DNA of 23,001 nt, taken from contig SAAR01000019.1 of assembly GCA_009916335.1 (NCBI GenBank), positions 1-23,001 of the forward strand, in the 5' to 3' direction. Position numbers and translations under genes: made by a program. The notes below the pieces were generated by a model. That model was not told the origin of the DNA and did no database searches. It was given only the letters and a program-made list of their open reading frames with translations. Shown here piece by piece: positions 1 through 8,568 of the stretch (positions are counted from its first letter, which is position 1; the number at the start of each line of letters is the position of its first letter). Origin of the DNA: Erysipelotrichia bacterium (GTDB lineage Bacteria; Bacillota_I; Bacilli_A; Erysipelotrichales; Erysipelotrichaceae).

Positions 1-249
1 GAAATCACTCATCAAAGCGTCGGTAAATATCAAGCACTGAAATATATATGTGAAAAAAGACAATTAACAATGGAAAATGTTTTAGCTTTTGGTGATAGCG
101 GCAATGATCTTGCTTTACTTAAACATGCTGGTATTGGTGTGGCGATGAAAAATGCTTTTTCTGAAATCAAAGCAGTTACTCCTTATCAAACCTTTTTCGA
201 TAATCAGCATGAAGGCATTCACGATTACTTGCATAAGCTATTCATTTAA
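1..249 (+). CDS. HAD-superfamily (Cof-type) phosphatase, C-terminal fragment
   Basis: The reading frame is open from base 1 and stops with TAA at 247-249; the start lies outside the window. The last 82 residues contain GDSGNDLALL, the C-terminal HAD motif with the Mg-binding Asp pair. It is followed by GIGVAMKNA, which is typical of Cof/YidA-like sugar-phosphate or phosphoryl-metabolite phosphatases. An upstream K in the VGKYQAL segment fits the motif III lysine region of this family. The enzyme is probably cytosolic and Mg-dependent. The substrate cannot be told from this fragment. The gene ends at a hairpin shared with the convergent GGDEF/HD-GYP gene. Confidence 0.85.
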   Translation, partial: EITHQSVGKYQALKYICEKRQLTMENVLAFGDSGNDLALLKHAGIGVAMKNAFSEIKAVTPYQTFFDNQHEGIHDYLHKLFI

Positions 250-290
250 CCCTATCTATACATAAAATAGAAGGTTTTATAACACATTTG

Positions 291-325
291 AAAAGCAGAT
301 ACAAAATTATGTATCTGCTTATTTT
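291..325. terminator. Bidirectional rho-independent terminator
   Basis: A perfect 11-bp stem (AAGCAGATACA at 293-303 and TGTATCTGCTT at 310-320) closes a 6-nt loop. It has a T-rich tail on the plus side and an A-run on the other side. It lies between the convergent HAD gene and the HD-GYP gene and can serve both. Confidence 0.8.
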
Positions 326-2864
326 ATAGCTTCACGCTTTCTGTTTTTTGATTTCCTTGGATATCAATTTTTCCTTCATGGATTAGTTGGATAAATACAT
401 CTACTAACTTAGGATCAAACTGTGTCCCTTTATTTTGTTCGAGTTCATCAATCGCATAAGTAAGTGAATATGCATCTTTATAAGAGCGAGAAGATGTGAT
501 TGCATCAAAGGAATCAGCAATGCATAAAATTCTTCCCATAACGGGAATATCCTCTCCTTTTATTCCTCTTGGATAGCCTTTTCCATCGTAACGTTCATGA
601 TGAGAAAGCACAGCAGGAATAACATAATCTAAAGATGGTAGATGACGAATAATCCCTATTGATGCTTCCACATGCGACTTCATCGTTTGGTACTCCTCTT
701 TTGTCAATTTTCCATTCTTATTCAAAATATGTTCAGGAACAGCGATCTTACCAATATCATGTAGCAATGCTGCCTCTTTAATAATCTCCAACAATTCTTC
801 ATTAAAACCATAGGCATATGCCAATTGCGTTGCATAGTAAGCCACATTTGATGAATGAGTGAAAGTATAATGATCCTTTGCATCAATGGCTGCCGTTAAT
901 GCATAAATCGTTGATGCATATGCTGAATAAATACTTTCTTTTTGTTTTTTTGTTTTTTCTTCACCTTCTTGGTATTGTTCACTCACTTGTTCATTATAAA
1001 TAACCACACAATTTTTACCATTATGTTTTGCTTGATACAACGCTTGATTAGCATAATCCACCAACTGATTCACATTACTTGCTAAAAATGGAATACTACT
1101 AATACCAAAACTTGCACTTACTACTTTCAAAGTATACGCTTCCTTTTGTTTATTCATATTCACAATTTCTTCACGAATTGATTCAGCTAATACTTTCGCT
1201 TCCATAACATTATACAATGGTAAAAGAATGGCAAACTCTTTCCCACCTAAACGTGCAACACACCCTTGTTCACCAACATAACTACACATGATGTAAGCAA
1301 TTTTCTTCAATGCCACATCACCCTCTTTATTACCATATAATTGATTATATAAACGCATGTCATCAACACTCATTAAAATAAGTGTTAATGCTTTATCCTT
1401 ATATTGTTGATAATCAAGATGTAACTGTTCATAAAAATATTTACGATTAATTAATCCTGTCAGCTCATCACTTCTAGCTTCTAAATACACCTTTTCATAC
1501 ATTCTTGAATTTTCTAAAGCAATTGCTCCAATCGCAGCAACGGAAATTAAGAAGTTTGTTTCACTATAATTATAATGGTGATTATTACTCTTTTTCCCTA
1601 ACATAATCATACCAATTAAATGATCACTTCTAATAGGAACAATGATTTCAACACGCAAGTTATCAAAGCTTTCTTTTTCACTATCCCACATAGAACGATA
1701 GGAAATACTGTGCTTAAATTCTGAATACAAGACTACTTCATCACTATGCTGTAACTTTAAGATCAAAGGATTATCTTTGTGAAAGCGATGAGAACGTGCA
1801 GTAAATAAAGAACTACCATATACCATCTGACAAACATTATGTTCATCTTTTAAACAAATGTATAAATCATGCGTAGCAATCGTATCATTTACAATCGTTG
1901 CCATATGGTTAACAATTTCATCAATTTTTAATGTTTTTGATACATTATAAGAAAACTCCTTTAAACTTTCTGCTTGTTTTGTTTCATCTTTAATGAAAAT
2001 TTGATCAATAAATTTCTTAAACAGATAATACAAAACAATGGTTACTATACTAAAACAGATAGAAACAATTAAAACACTGTATTTTGAATCTAACCCTGTC
2101 CATTGGTAGATGATTCTTTGAATCGGAATAATCATATATGAGAAAATAACAACTGTTGCTATCGCAGCAATGATATAACAGTTTGCTCGTGAAACAAGTA
2201 AAGTCAGTTTGAATAAGCGACGTCGATATAAAGCATAGAAAAATAGTAAGGCGTTTACAACCCCTGCCACAATATCAATTGGAAAACCATTAAATACAGG
2301 TAGTAAAACAAGGATATTCCCTAACAACAGACAAGCGATACCGACAAAAATAGGATATAATTCTTTCACGTTTGCCTTTGTTGTTCTTATTATCTTATAC
2401 AAACGTACTAAAGCAAAGACAACAAATACAACAAAAGTTGCACAGAATATATAACTACCTATCGTTACCTTATACACATAAACACTTTCTCCATTATCTA
2501 ATACACTTGCAATAGGAGCAGATAAGAAAAAACCTGTTGCAACATTGATGAAAAAAAGCATCAAGAAAAAAGCTAGCAAAACATTCGCTCTATACACCTG
2601 ATCAGAGAACAAATAATTGGCAAAGAAACAATAAAGAGTATAGGGCAAAAGACATAATCCTAATATGGAAATATGAAAACCAATAGTAAATAACTGATTT
2701 ATTTCACTACGCATGATAAAGCTTCCACCTGTCCATAAAATCATCGTGATTAAGACAAGCATAAACGATTTAATTAACTTTGTTTTTTGTGATGCAATCA
2801 TTGCTAAAAGGAGTACAAGATAGCATAACAGAGCGATAATTGATAATGAAGAATAACTATTCAT
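324..2864 (-). CDS. Membrane GAF / degenerate GGDEF / HD-GYP protein, likely c-di-GMP phosphodiesterase
   Basis: Predicted length is 846 residues. The N-terminal ~290 residues hold about nine hydrophobic segments, like the 7TM sensor regions of histidine kinases. A GAF-like domain follows (~300-460), then a GGDEF domain (~460-625) and an HD-GYP domain (~650-835). The HD-GYP site is intact: LLHDIGKI with HD at 702-703, and HHERYDGKGYP with GYP at 763-765. This family hydrolyses c-di-GMP. The GGDEF signature reads GGKEF (540-544), and the RxxD inhibitory site is replaced by GEQG, so cyclase activity is doubtful. I chose the start at 2864 because GGAGGT precedes it at good spacing. An in-frame ATG 39 nt upstream has no such site. 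The start overlaps the stop of the GH3-like gene by 8 nt, implying translational coupling. It probably reads a membrane or cytosolic signal and lowers c-di-GMP. Confidence 0.88.
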   Translation of the reverse strand: MNSYSSLSIIALLCYLVLLLAMIASQKTKLIKSFMLVLITMILWTGGSFIMRSEINQLFTIGFHISILGLCLLPYTLYCFFANYLFSDQVYRANVLLAFFLMLFFINVATGFFLSAPIASVLDNGESVYVYKVTIGSYIFCATFVVFVVFALVRLYKIIRTTKANVKELYPIFVGIACLLLGNILVLLPVFNGFPIDIVAGVVNALLFFYALYRRRLFKLTLLVSRANCYIIAAIATVVIFSYMIIPIQRIIYQWTGLDSKYSVLIVSICFSIVTIVLYYLFKKFIDQIFIKDETKQAESLKEFSYNVSKTLKIDEIVNHMATIVNDTIATHDLYICLKDEHNVCQMVYGSSLFTARSHRFHKDNPLILKLQHSDEVVLYSEFKHSISYRSMWDSEKESFDNLRVEIIVPIRSDHLIGMIMLGKKSNNHHYNYSETNFLISVAAIGAIALENSRMYEKVYLEARSDELTGLINRKYFYEQLHLDYQQYKDKALTLILMSVDDMRLYNQLYGNKEGDVALKKIAYIMCSYVGEQGCVARLGGKEFAILLPLYNVMEAKVLAESIREEIVNMNKQKEAYTLKVVSASFGISSIPFLASNVNQLVDYANQALYQAKHNGKNCVVIYNEQVSEQYQEGEEKTKKQKESIYSAYASTIYALTAAIDAKDHYTFTHSSNVAYYATQLAYAYGFNEELLEIIKEAALLHDIGKIAVPEHILNKNGKLTKEEYQTMKSHVEASIGIIRHLPSLDYVIPAVLSHHERYDGKGYPRGIKGEDIPVMGRILCIADSFDAITSSRSYKDAYSLTYAIDELEQNKGTQFDPKLVDVFIQLIHEGKIDIQGNQKTESVKL

Positions 2865-4494
2865 ATGCTTTACCTCCATAAAAACCACCACGATAATCCT
2901 CACTTTGTATCGCTAGTAGACTAGCCACATCAATACGTTCAGGATTAATCTTACGAAGCTTTTTACCTTTTATTTTCTCGAAGTAGGCAAAGGTTCCACT
3001 TTTTAAAATTGTAATCTGTAAAGGATCAACACCTAATATCTTCTGTAAATCTTCATAATCAGCATCTACATATTTAAAATATACACGCAAATGCTCTTTC
3101 AACACATGAACCGAAAGAGCTTGCTTGCTAAGACTATCTTCCTCACATTCAATATACATATGCAAATATGGTCTTTTTTCATCATTAAATTCTTTACATG
3201 CAATATAATTAGTAATGTCTAATTTTGATAGTTTAATGATTTGATCAATTGACTTTTGCGTAATACGTGTAAAACCAGCAATATCAATAACCGTAGGAAT
3301 ACGATCAATATATTGAAAACGAGGTAAACGAATCTTTTCTTTAGGATCATCTAAAGCAATGCATTGATACATATCGCCAACACGATAACGCATAAAAGCA
3401 CCACCTTTAAATACAGAAATGACCAATTCATATCGTTTATGCACTTCTACTTCATCCATTAAAACACTCTTAGGCTCATAGCTAGTATCTTCTAAGCTAT
3501 GTATCATTTCTTCATATGGAATAAATTCATAAAAACAAGCATCAGGAAAAAAATACAAACCATCACGATTCCATATTTCACAACCTAAACAAGTAGGCTC
3601 TGTACCTGCAAATACTTCCATTGGGCGTACACCCCACATTTTTTCTAAGTCATCTTTATAACAAGCGTTATCTGTTCCTGCTACCATGAAACCTTTTAAC
3701 TTAAACAAATCTTTAGGCAACAAGCTACGCTGTTCTTTTCTACTTTTTATTTTAGCTAAGGCAAGCTTTCTTATGATTGATGGACTTACCCGCTTCGATG
3801 TTTTTCCACCACTTTGTTTATTATTCATCTGCTCCAATGTTTTAGATATATAATATGTAACACTACCTAAACCAAAGAAGTAATCAATTCCCTTGCTTAA
3901 ACCTAATTTAAATCCTTCTTTATTTCTTTGTGAAAAAGACATCTGTATCGCATCTTTTACAGGGGGTAAAAATTCAATACCTATTTCTTCTTCAAAAGCA
4001 AGTGGTAATAACCCTGTGGCGTATGGTAAAGGAGCTAATCCATATAGTATCTTATCACTTTCTTTTACATTGAAATCCCCTCTTTTCTTCGATGTCGATA
4101 AAAGTAAACATGCCACGACATTACGTTTAAACGTATTTAACATTCCTTCACTATAAGGGGCAACTTTAATTGGGTGTGCACCTCCTTCCCATGTGGTCTG
4201 TATCCATAAAAGTGGTTTTTGTGGCAACATATTCTCCTCTTTAGGTAACAGAAATTTAGCGTAATCATCATAGGTTGTTAATGGAAAGTGTTTACGAAAG
4301 TCATCCACTTTTTCCACACATTCTTTTGTTAACAGCTGTTTACCTAAGCCACTGTTCGCAAATAAGTTTATTTGTTCATTCATCAAACGTTTTTGAATCA
4401 TCATATATTCGCTTAAAGATAAATCTAAAAAGCCACAATATTCATTCCATATCTCTTTTTTTCCTCTACGTTTTAACTTTTCTTCTAGTTTCAT
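2857..4494 (-). CDS. GH3-family acyl-adenylating enzyme (ANL superfamily)
   Basis: This 545-residue protein has the pattern of the GH3 family, best known as plant auxin/jasmonate amido synthetases; bacterial members exist but are little studied. Visible signatures are a degenerate P-loop-like TTWEGGAHPIK near residue 100, AGTEPTCLG (Glu299) followed by FFPDACFYEFIP, and MRYRVGD (Asp374) leading into PRFQYIDR. These match the ATP/acyl-adenylate site of GH3 proteins. There is no signal peptide, so it is cytosolic. The ATG overlaps the stop of the upstream methyltransferase gene as ATGA (4491-4494), and its own stop overlaps the HD-GYP start, so the three genes are one coupled operon. The acid and amine substrates are unknown; auxin-related activity should not be assumed. 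Confidence 0.82.
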   Translation of the reverse strand: MKLEEKLKRRGKKEIWNEYCGFLDLSLSEYMMIQKRLMNEQINLFANSGLGKQLLTKECVEKVDDFRKHFPLTTYDDYAKFLLPKEENMLPQKPLLWIQTTWEGGAHPIKVAPYSEGMLNTFKRNVVACLLLSTSKKRGDFNVKESDKILYGLAPLPYATGLLPLAFEEEIGIEFLPPVKDAIQMSFSQRNKEGFKLGLSKGIDYFFGLGSVTYYISKTLEQMNNKQSGGKTSKRVSPSIIRKLALAKIKSRKEQRSLLPKDLFKLKGFMVAGTDNACYKDDLEKMWGVRPMEVFAGTEPTCLGCEIWNRDGLYFFPDACFYEFIPYEEMIHSLEDTSYEPKSVLMDEVEVHKRYELVISVFKGGAFMRYRVGDMYQCIALDDPKEKIRLPRFQYIDRIPTVIDIAGFTRITQKSIDQIIKLSKLDITNYIACKEFNDEKRPYLHMYIECEEDSLSKQALSVHVLKEHLRVYFKYVDADYEDLQKILGVDPLQITILKSGTFAYFEKIKGKKLRKINPERIDVASLLAIQSEDYRGGFYGGKAYE

Positions 4495-5069
4495 ACATTG
4501 CCTCCTTTTCTAAACATCTTTAAGCACTCCCTCACACTGTTAAGATTCGGTACTACAAAAGGTGTTTTCTTTTGATAACTTGCATAATCATCAAATAAGT
4601 GTGGAAAAGTATAGTGATCTTGTAACCACACATATAAAAGATTCATTGCATTAAACACAAAAGTAGCGAGCCACATTTTAGAAGTAGAAAAACTCATCGC
4701 CAACATAAGATAAAAACCAAACAACCATAGTACACCAGGGTGTCTACATAAAGCATACATACCTTTTTGGTAACATTTTTTCTTTTTAGAATGGGTCTGT
4801 TCAAGATAAGTATCTTCAAAAGGAAGAGCAAAAAATAGTGTATAGAGTAGTAAAAGCCAAAAAACGATAGCTAATAGAAAAGTAAATATTTGTCCTATTT
4901 TAAAACTTACATAGGCTCTATGCTCATATAGTAAAAGCAATGTTGCAACAAACAAACATATACTTCCTACTAAAAATAGAAGATTTAAACTTTTCCCCTT
5001 TTGTACTACTTGTTTATAGTCATATAAATAAAATACGATAAAGGCAACAATACCTAATGCAATACTCAT
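4491..5069 (-). CDS. ICMT/PEMT-like integral membrane methyltransferase
   Basis: The predicted 192-residue protein has about five membrane segments. It carries the C-terminal signature of the isoprenylcysteine carboxyl methyltransferase / phospholipid methyltransferase group: GMYALCRHPGVLWLFG near residue 105-120, followed by DDYASYQKKTPFVVPN. In this family the RHP motif and the distal Tyr-rich segment bind S-adenosylmethionine at the membrane face. The start at 5069 is preceded by GGGGTG, so I prefer it to an ATG 57 nt upstream that would add a basic, unsupported extension. It is the first gene of the operon with the GH3-like and HD-GYP genes. The substrate is unknown; a lipid or lipid-linked carboxylate would fit the family. 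An NnrU-type protein is the main alternative. Confidence 0.7.
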   Translation of the reverse strand: MSIALGIVAFIVFYLYDYKQVVQKGKSLNLLFLVGSICLFVATLLLLYEHRAYVSFKIGQIFTFLLAIVFWLLLLYTLFFALPFEDTYLEQTHSKKKKCYQKGMYALCRHPGVLWLFGFYLMLAMSFSTSKMWLATFVFNAMNLLYVWLQDHYTFPHLFDDYASYQKKTPFVVPNLNSVRECLKMFRKGGNV

Positions 5070-5218
5070 CTTTTTCACCCCCCATTTGTTTACGTAAATC
5101 GTACCTTTTTTATAAGATGAAAGCAATGTTTTTTTGAAACAAAATGTAATTTTTATTTATTTTTACGCAACTATATTTAATTTCAGCTCTTTATAAGCTA
5201 TATATTTACTATTTTGCG

Positions 5219-5249
5219 AAAAAAAGATGACCATATTTTGATCATCTTT
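5219..5249 (-). terminator. Rho-independent terminator of ispF
   Basis: Read on the minus strand, an 8-bp stem (AAAGATGA / TCATCTTT, 5242-5249 with 5223-5230) is followed by a run of T before CGC. It lies about 90 nt beyond the ispF stop and upstream of the methyltransferase operon, insulating the two. Confidence 0.7.
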
Positions 5250-5335
5250 CCCTGTCTTATCTATTCTTCATTTTATCTTTATTGAAAATGCATACTACAT
5301 GATTTATCATTTATGCCGACAAATAAACCCTTTCA

Positions 5336-5812
5336 TTACTTTTTCTTCAATAAAACTACACATTGTGCCAACACACCTTCTTCACGCCCAACAAAACCAA
5401 TTTTTTCTCCTCTAGTTGCCTTCACACTTACTTGTGTTATATCACAATGCAACACTTTAGCAATATTTTCTCTCATCTTTTCAATATGAGGTGCCATCGC
5501 TGGTTTTTCAATCATAATTAAACTATCGACATTGTTTACTTCATACCCCTTTGTATCCATCAATTGATATACTTGTTCTAAAATAAGTAATGAGGACATT
5601 CCTTTATAAGCATCGTCTGTATCAGGAAAATGATGTCCCAAATCACCTAATGCCAACGCTCCTAGAATCGCTTCTCCTATGGCATGACATAGGGCATCTC
5701 CATCGGAATGGGCTAATAATCCTTTATTAAAAGCAATTGTTTCTCCTCCTAAAGTAATATAACTTCCTTTACAAAACTGATGAATATCACTTGATTGTCC
5801 TATTCTAAACAT
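5336..5812 (-). CDS. ispF: 2-C-methyl-D-erythritol 2,4-cyclodiphosphate synthase
   Basis: IspF converts CDP-methylerythritol 2-phosphate to the cyclodiphosphate in the non-mevalonate (MEP) isoprenoid pathway, in the cytosol. The 158-residue length is normal for the family. Metal ligands are visible as Asp9 and His11 (SSDIHQF) and His43 (ALCHAIGEAI). The conserved AHSDGDA (34-40), FPDTDDAYKG and the C-terminal KATRGEKIGFVGREEG segments are all present. The start at 5812 is used because AGAGGT lies just upstream and gives the usual family N-terminus; the longer form adds six residues. It stands alone, without ispD beside it, with its own promoter and terminator. Confidence 0.96.
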   Translation of the reverse strand: MFRIGQSSDIHQFCKGSYITLGGETIAFNKGLLAHSDGDALCHAIGEAILGALALGDLGHHFPDTDDAYKGMSSLLILEQVYQLMDTKGYEVNNVDSLIMIEKPAMAPHIEKMRENIAKVLHCDITQVSVKATRGEKIGFVGREEGVLAQCVVLLKKK

Positions 5813-5837
5813 ATTCTTACCTCTTTTCATTGCTTTT

Positions 5838-5843
5838 ATTATA
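5838..5843 (-). promoter_or_regulatory. Extended -10 promoter of ispF
   Basis: On the minus strand the sequence TGTTATAAT gives a perfect TATAAT with an extended-10 TG. No good -35 is seen at 17 nt, which is acceptable with the TG element. It lies about 25 nt upstream of the ispF start. Confidence 0.6.
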
Positions 5844-5962
5844 ACACATTGAAAAACACTTACTAAAATAGATAGAGAAATAAATGCAGAATTAAAAAAA
5901 GAACAAGCATTAATATGATCCCATAATTGCTCATTCTCTATTTACTATTTCCTAGGAAATGC

Positions 5963-6574
5963 TTATTTCTTTAACGGTTCATTTAAATGTTTCTTAGAAA
6001 GTTTTTCATACTTCTTAGCGTTTTCACTATCACCAATATTCGCATACTGCACAGATAACAAATACTCATTTACCCCTTTTTGTGCATCGCTCATACCTTC
6101 CATCATCTCTAATATCTCATCAATATGATTTCCTTGTTTTAACACAAACACATCATACATGATCGTCGCTTCTTGCACCATACGCTCATTCGTAAACGTT
6201 TTAATCTGTTCTATCAATTCGGTACACTTTTCTTTGTTTTCCACACCAACATAGTAGTTGAATGCTTTCATTGTAATATCTTCTTTTTGTGCTTTGTTTT
6301 TTCTTGCATTCAATAAGAAATCAAACTGTAATTCAATTTCTTCCTCTTTTCCTTGTAAAATATAAGAATTTAATTTCAAATACTCTAGGTTATAACGAGG
6401 AAACAACATTTTCACAAGTACGCTGTTCACTAACTTATCAAAACTATCAAACTTTCCACTTTGCAAATCGTTAATCATCTTATTTTGTTTTTTCACCTTT
6501 ACATACTGCATCGCAATTGTAAGCACAATCGCTAAAACAATCAATATGATAATGACTAATACATTCTTATCCAT
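5963..6574 (-). CDS. Membrane-anchored helical-repeat protein, function unknown
   Basis: The 203-residue protein starts with a single hydrophobic anchor (VLVIIILIVLAIVLTIAMQYV, about residues 5-25). A short basic stretch follows, then an all-helical charged domain. The repeated pattern (for example VQYANIGDSENAKKYEKLSKKHL at the end) resembles TPR/SEL1-like helical pairs, suggesting a protein-interaction role on the cytoplasmic face; this is inference. AAGGAG precedes the ATG at 6574. A TATAAT at 6607-6612 on the minus strand is a likely -10. I do not recognise a named family. Confidence 0.7.
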   Translation of the reverse strand: MDKNVLVIIILIVLAIVLTIAMQYVKVKKQNKMINDLQSGKFDSFDKLVNSVLVKMLFPRYNLEYLKLNSYILQGKEEEIELQFDFLLNARKNKAQKEDITMKAFNYYVGVENKEKCTELIEQIKTFTNERMVQEATIMYDVFVLKQGNHIDEILEMMEGMSDAQKGVNEYLLSVQYANIGDSENAKKYEKLSKKHLNEPLKK

Positions 6575-6925
6575 TTCAATTATTCTCCTTTAATTTCAAT
6601 AAATATATTATACATAGAGTCATTAAAAAAAGATACTAAATGTTTGCTTTTAAAACATATTTGCTAATTTCGATAACACAAACACTAAAATCTACCATCT
6701 TTTACAATTTCATATTTTCTATGATCGTACTAACTATCTCTTTTCTAATCTTACCTGTATCCTTTAAAATGTCCTCCTAGTAATCAACATTTCCTTCAAA
6801 CATCTGAAAAAAACAACTTTTTTCTTTTGTAAGCGTATATCATTTTTATAAAAGATAGACAAGTGATGAAAAGCGTAATAAAATAATTAATTGTGAGAAT
6901 AGTATAACTATTCAGGAGGAAATGT
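6575..6925. other. 351-bp intergenic region between divergent genes
   Basis: This region separates the minus-strand anchored protein from the plus-strand lactate permease. It holds the -10 of the former (6607-6612) and a possible minus-strand reading-frame relic at 6702-6803 with an in-frame TAG. It also holds a 17-bp palindrome just before the permease ribosome site (6897-6913). No RNA gene or solid small ORF is visible. The permease -35/-10 pair could not be fixed confidently. Confidence 0.6.
6897..6913. promoter_or_regulatory. 17-bp perfect palindrome upstream of lactate permease
   Basis: GAATAGT-ATA-ACTATTC is a perfect inverted repeat with 7-bp arms. It ends directly before the ribosome site AGGAGG (6914-6919). 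It overlaps a TATAAC that could be part of a -10. It may be an operator, or in the mRNA a short 5' hairpin next to the ribosome site. Confidence 0.45.
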
Positions 6926-8494
6926 ATGTTTGACAATATCTTTGTTATGTTCATATTAGCATTGCTACCTATTATCTGGCTTGTCATCGCTTTGTGTGGC
7001 TTTAAAATGCAAGCTCATATTGCTAGTGTAGGTGCATTTATCATTGCTTTCATTGAAGCAATTTTCATTTGGAATATGCCTGTAATTGATGCAGGTAGTG
7101 CTGCTTTAGAAGGATTTGCAATGGCTTTATGGCCAATCGTTATTGTTATTATTGCCGCTGTATTCACTTACAATTTAACTGTTTATACAGGAGCAATGGA
7201 TATAATTAAACGAATGATTACTTCTGTCAGCTGCGATAAACGTATTCTTGTTATTTTAATTGGCTGGTGTTTTGGTGGTTTCTTAGAAGGAATGGCAGGT
7301 TTCGGTGTAGCCATCGCCATTCCCGCAAGTATGTTGTATGCCTTAGGATTTAATCCTGTTTATGCCATTTCAGCTTGTTTGATTGCCAATGGTTGTCCAA
7401 CTATGTTTGGTTCTATTGGGATTCCAACTACAACACTAGCTTCTGTTACAAACTTGGATCCTAGTATGCTTGCCTTTACGCAAACCATTCAGGTCGCTCC
7501 TTTATTATTTATTTCACCATTCTTAATGGTTATGTTAGTAAGCAAAGGAGTCAAAGGTTTAAAAGGAATGATTCCTTTTATTCTTGTTGCTAGTTTAAGC
7601 TTTGTTATTCCTGAAATCATCGCCGCTAAATTTATCGGTGCAGATTTACCTGTAATCATTGCTAGTGTCTGCTCATTAGCTTGTACATTTGCTTATGCAA
7701 GTCGTTATGGCAAAACACACGAAGTTCCTAGTGAATACAAAATGGAAATCCCTGTTGATAAAAACGCTAAACCTATTACATTTAGAAGTGCATTAGTGGC
7801 ATGGTCCCCATTTATTTTAATCTTTGTTTTATTATTATTAACTAGTAAATTAGTTCCTGCTATTAACGAACCATTAAGCTCTATTAAATCTAGTGTTTAT
7901 ATTTATCAAGGTGCAGATGCTTCTCCTTATACATTCACATGGATCAATACACCTGGTGTCCTTATTTTACTATCAGGAATTATCGGAGGTATTATTCAAG
8001 ACTGTACATTTAAAGATTTAATCAAGGTCATGAAGGATACCATTATTCAAATGTCAAAAACAATTTGTACAATGCTAGGTGTCTTGGCTTGTGCAAAAAT
8101 CATGGGTTACTCTGGCATGATTTCTAGTATTTCTATTTTCTTTGTTAGTGTATTAGGTAGCTTTTATCCATTAGCTTCTCCACTAATTGGAGGTTTAGGA
8201 ACCTTCGTAACTGGTAGTGGAACAAGCTCTGAGGTACTATTTGGTAATGTACAATTAGAAGCTGCAAAAGCAATCGGTACAAATGAATACTGGTTGGTTG
8301 CTGCTAACTCATTAGGTACGAGTGCTGGTAAAATGCTAGCTCCTCAAAGTATTGCGATTGGTTGTGCCGCTTGTGCATTGAGTGGAAAAGATGGAGAAAT
8401 TCTAGGTAAGATTGCTAAGTATGCATTTGCTTATTTAATTATTATGGCAATCATCGTATTCTTTGGTGCAAGCCTATGGGATATGGTGATCTAA
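6926..8494 (+). CDS. lctP: L-lactate permease (LctP family)
   Basis: The 522-residue polytopic membrane protein has 12 or more hydrophobic segments. It shows the family's hallmark EGMAGFGVAIAIPASML (Glu121-Gly127 onward), followed by NPVYAISACLIANGCPTMFGSIGIPTTTLA. Late in the protein, GGLGTFVTGSGTSSEVLFGNVQ and LGTSAGKMLAPQSIAIGCAA are also typical. LctP proteins carry lactate (and often glycolate) with protons across the cytoplasmic membrane. AGGAGG lies 6 nt before the ATG. The gene stands alone with a terminator and is not beside ldh (about 9 kb away), although both act on lactate. Export of fermentation lactate or uptake are both possible. Confidence 0.93.
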   Translation: MFDNIFVMFILALLPIIWLVIALCGFKMQAHIASVGAFIIAFIEAIFIWNMPVIDAGSAALEGFAMALWPIVIVIIAAVFTYNLTVYTGAMDIIKRMITSVSCDKRILVILIGWCFGGFLEGMAGFGVAIAIPASMLYALGFNPVYAISACLIANGCPTMFGSIGIPTTTLASVTNLDPSMLAFTQTIQVAPLLFISPFLMVMLVSKGVKGLKGMIPFILVASLSFVIPEIIAAKFIGADLPVIIASVCSLACTFAYASRYGKTHEVPSEYKMEIPVDKNAKPITFRSALVAWSPFILIFVLLLLTSKLVPAINEPLSSIKSSVYIYQGADASPYTFTWINTPGVLILLSGIIGGIIQDCTFKDLIKVMKDTIIQMSKTICTMLGVLACAKIMGYSGMISSISIFFVSVLGSFYPLASPLIGGLGTFVTGSGTSSEVLFGNVQLEAAKAIGTNEYWLVAANSLGTSAGKMLAPQSIAIGCAACALSGKDGEILGKIAKYAFAYLIIMAIIVFFGASLWDMVI

Positions 8495-8532
8495 TTGATT
8501 GATACAAAACAAACATTGAGTTAATATTCATT

Positions 8533-8568
8533 AAGGTAAGCTATTCTGAAGTTTACCTTTTTCTTTTA
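8533..8568 (+). terminator. Terminator of lctP
   Basis: A 9-bp stem with one G-U pair (AAGGTAAGC / GTTTACCTT, 8533-8541 with 8551-8559) is followed by TTTCTTTT. It lies about 40 nt after the permease stop. A second, separate hairpin for the opposite strand follows at once. Confidence 0.8.

Noticed and set aside
5863..5934. 23-residue hydrophobic ORF on the minus strand (MSNYGIILMLV...) between the anchored protein and ispF
   Set aside because: It has no convincing ribosome site, overlaps the promoter region of ispF, and has no repeats or convergent RNA like the module at the right end. It may be chance in AT-rich DNA.
5947..5960. Perfect 14-bp palindrome ATTTCCTAGGAAAT, with the same outer arms as the operators at 14319 and 14363
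   Set aside because: The spacing between the arms is 2 bp instead of 10, and it lies just after a stop codon, not at a promoter. The likeness is probably chance.
6828..6842. TGTAAGCGTATATCA upstream of lctP as a CcpA cre site
   Set aside because: The left half fits well, but the right half is one base too far and mismatched. It does not meet the 14-bp cre pattern.
6796..6987. 63-codon minus-strand ORF across the lctP start region
   Set aside because: It overlaps the lctP start and ribosome site on the other strand, has no ribosome site of its own, and has a composition expected of AT-rich DNA.
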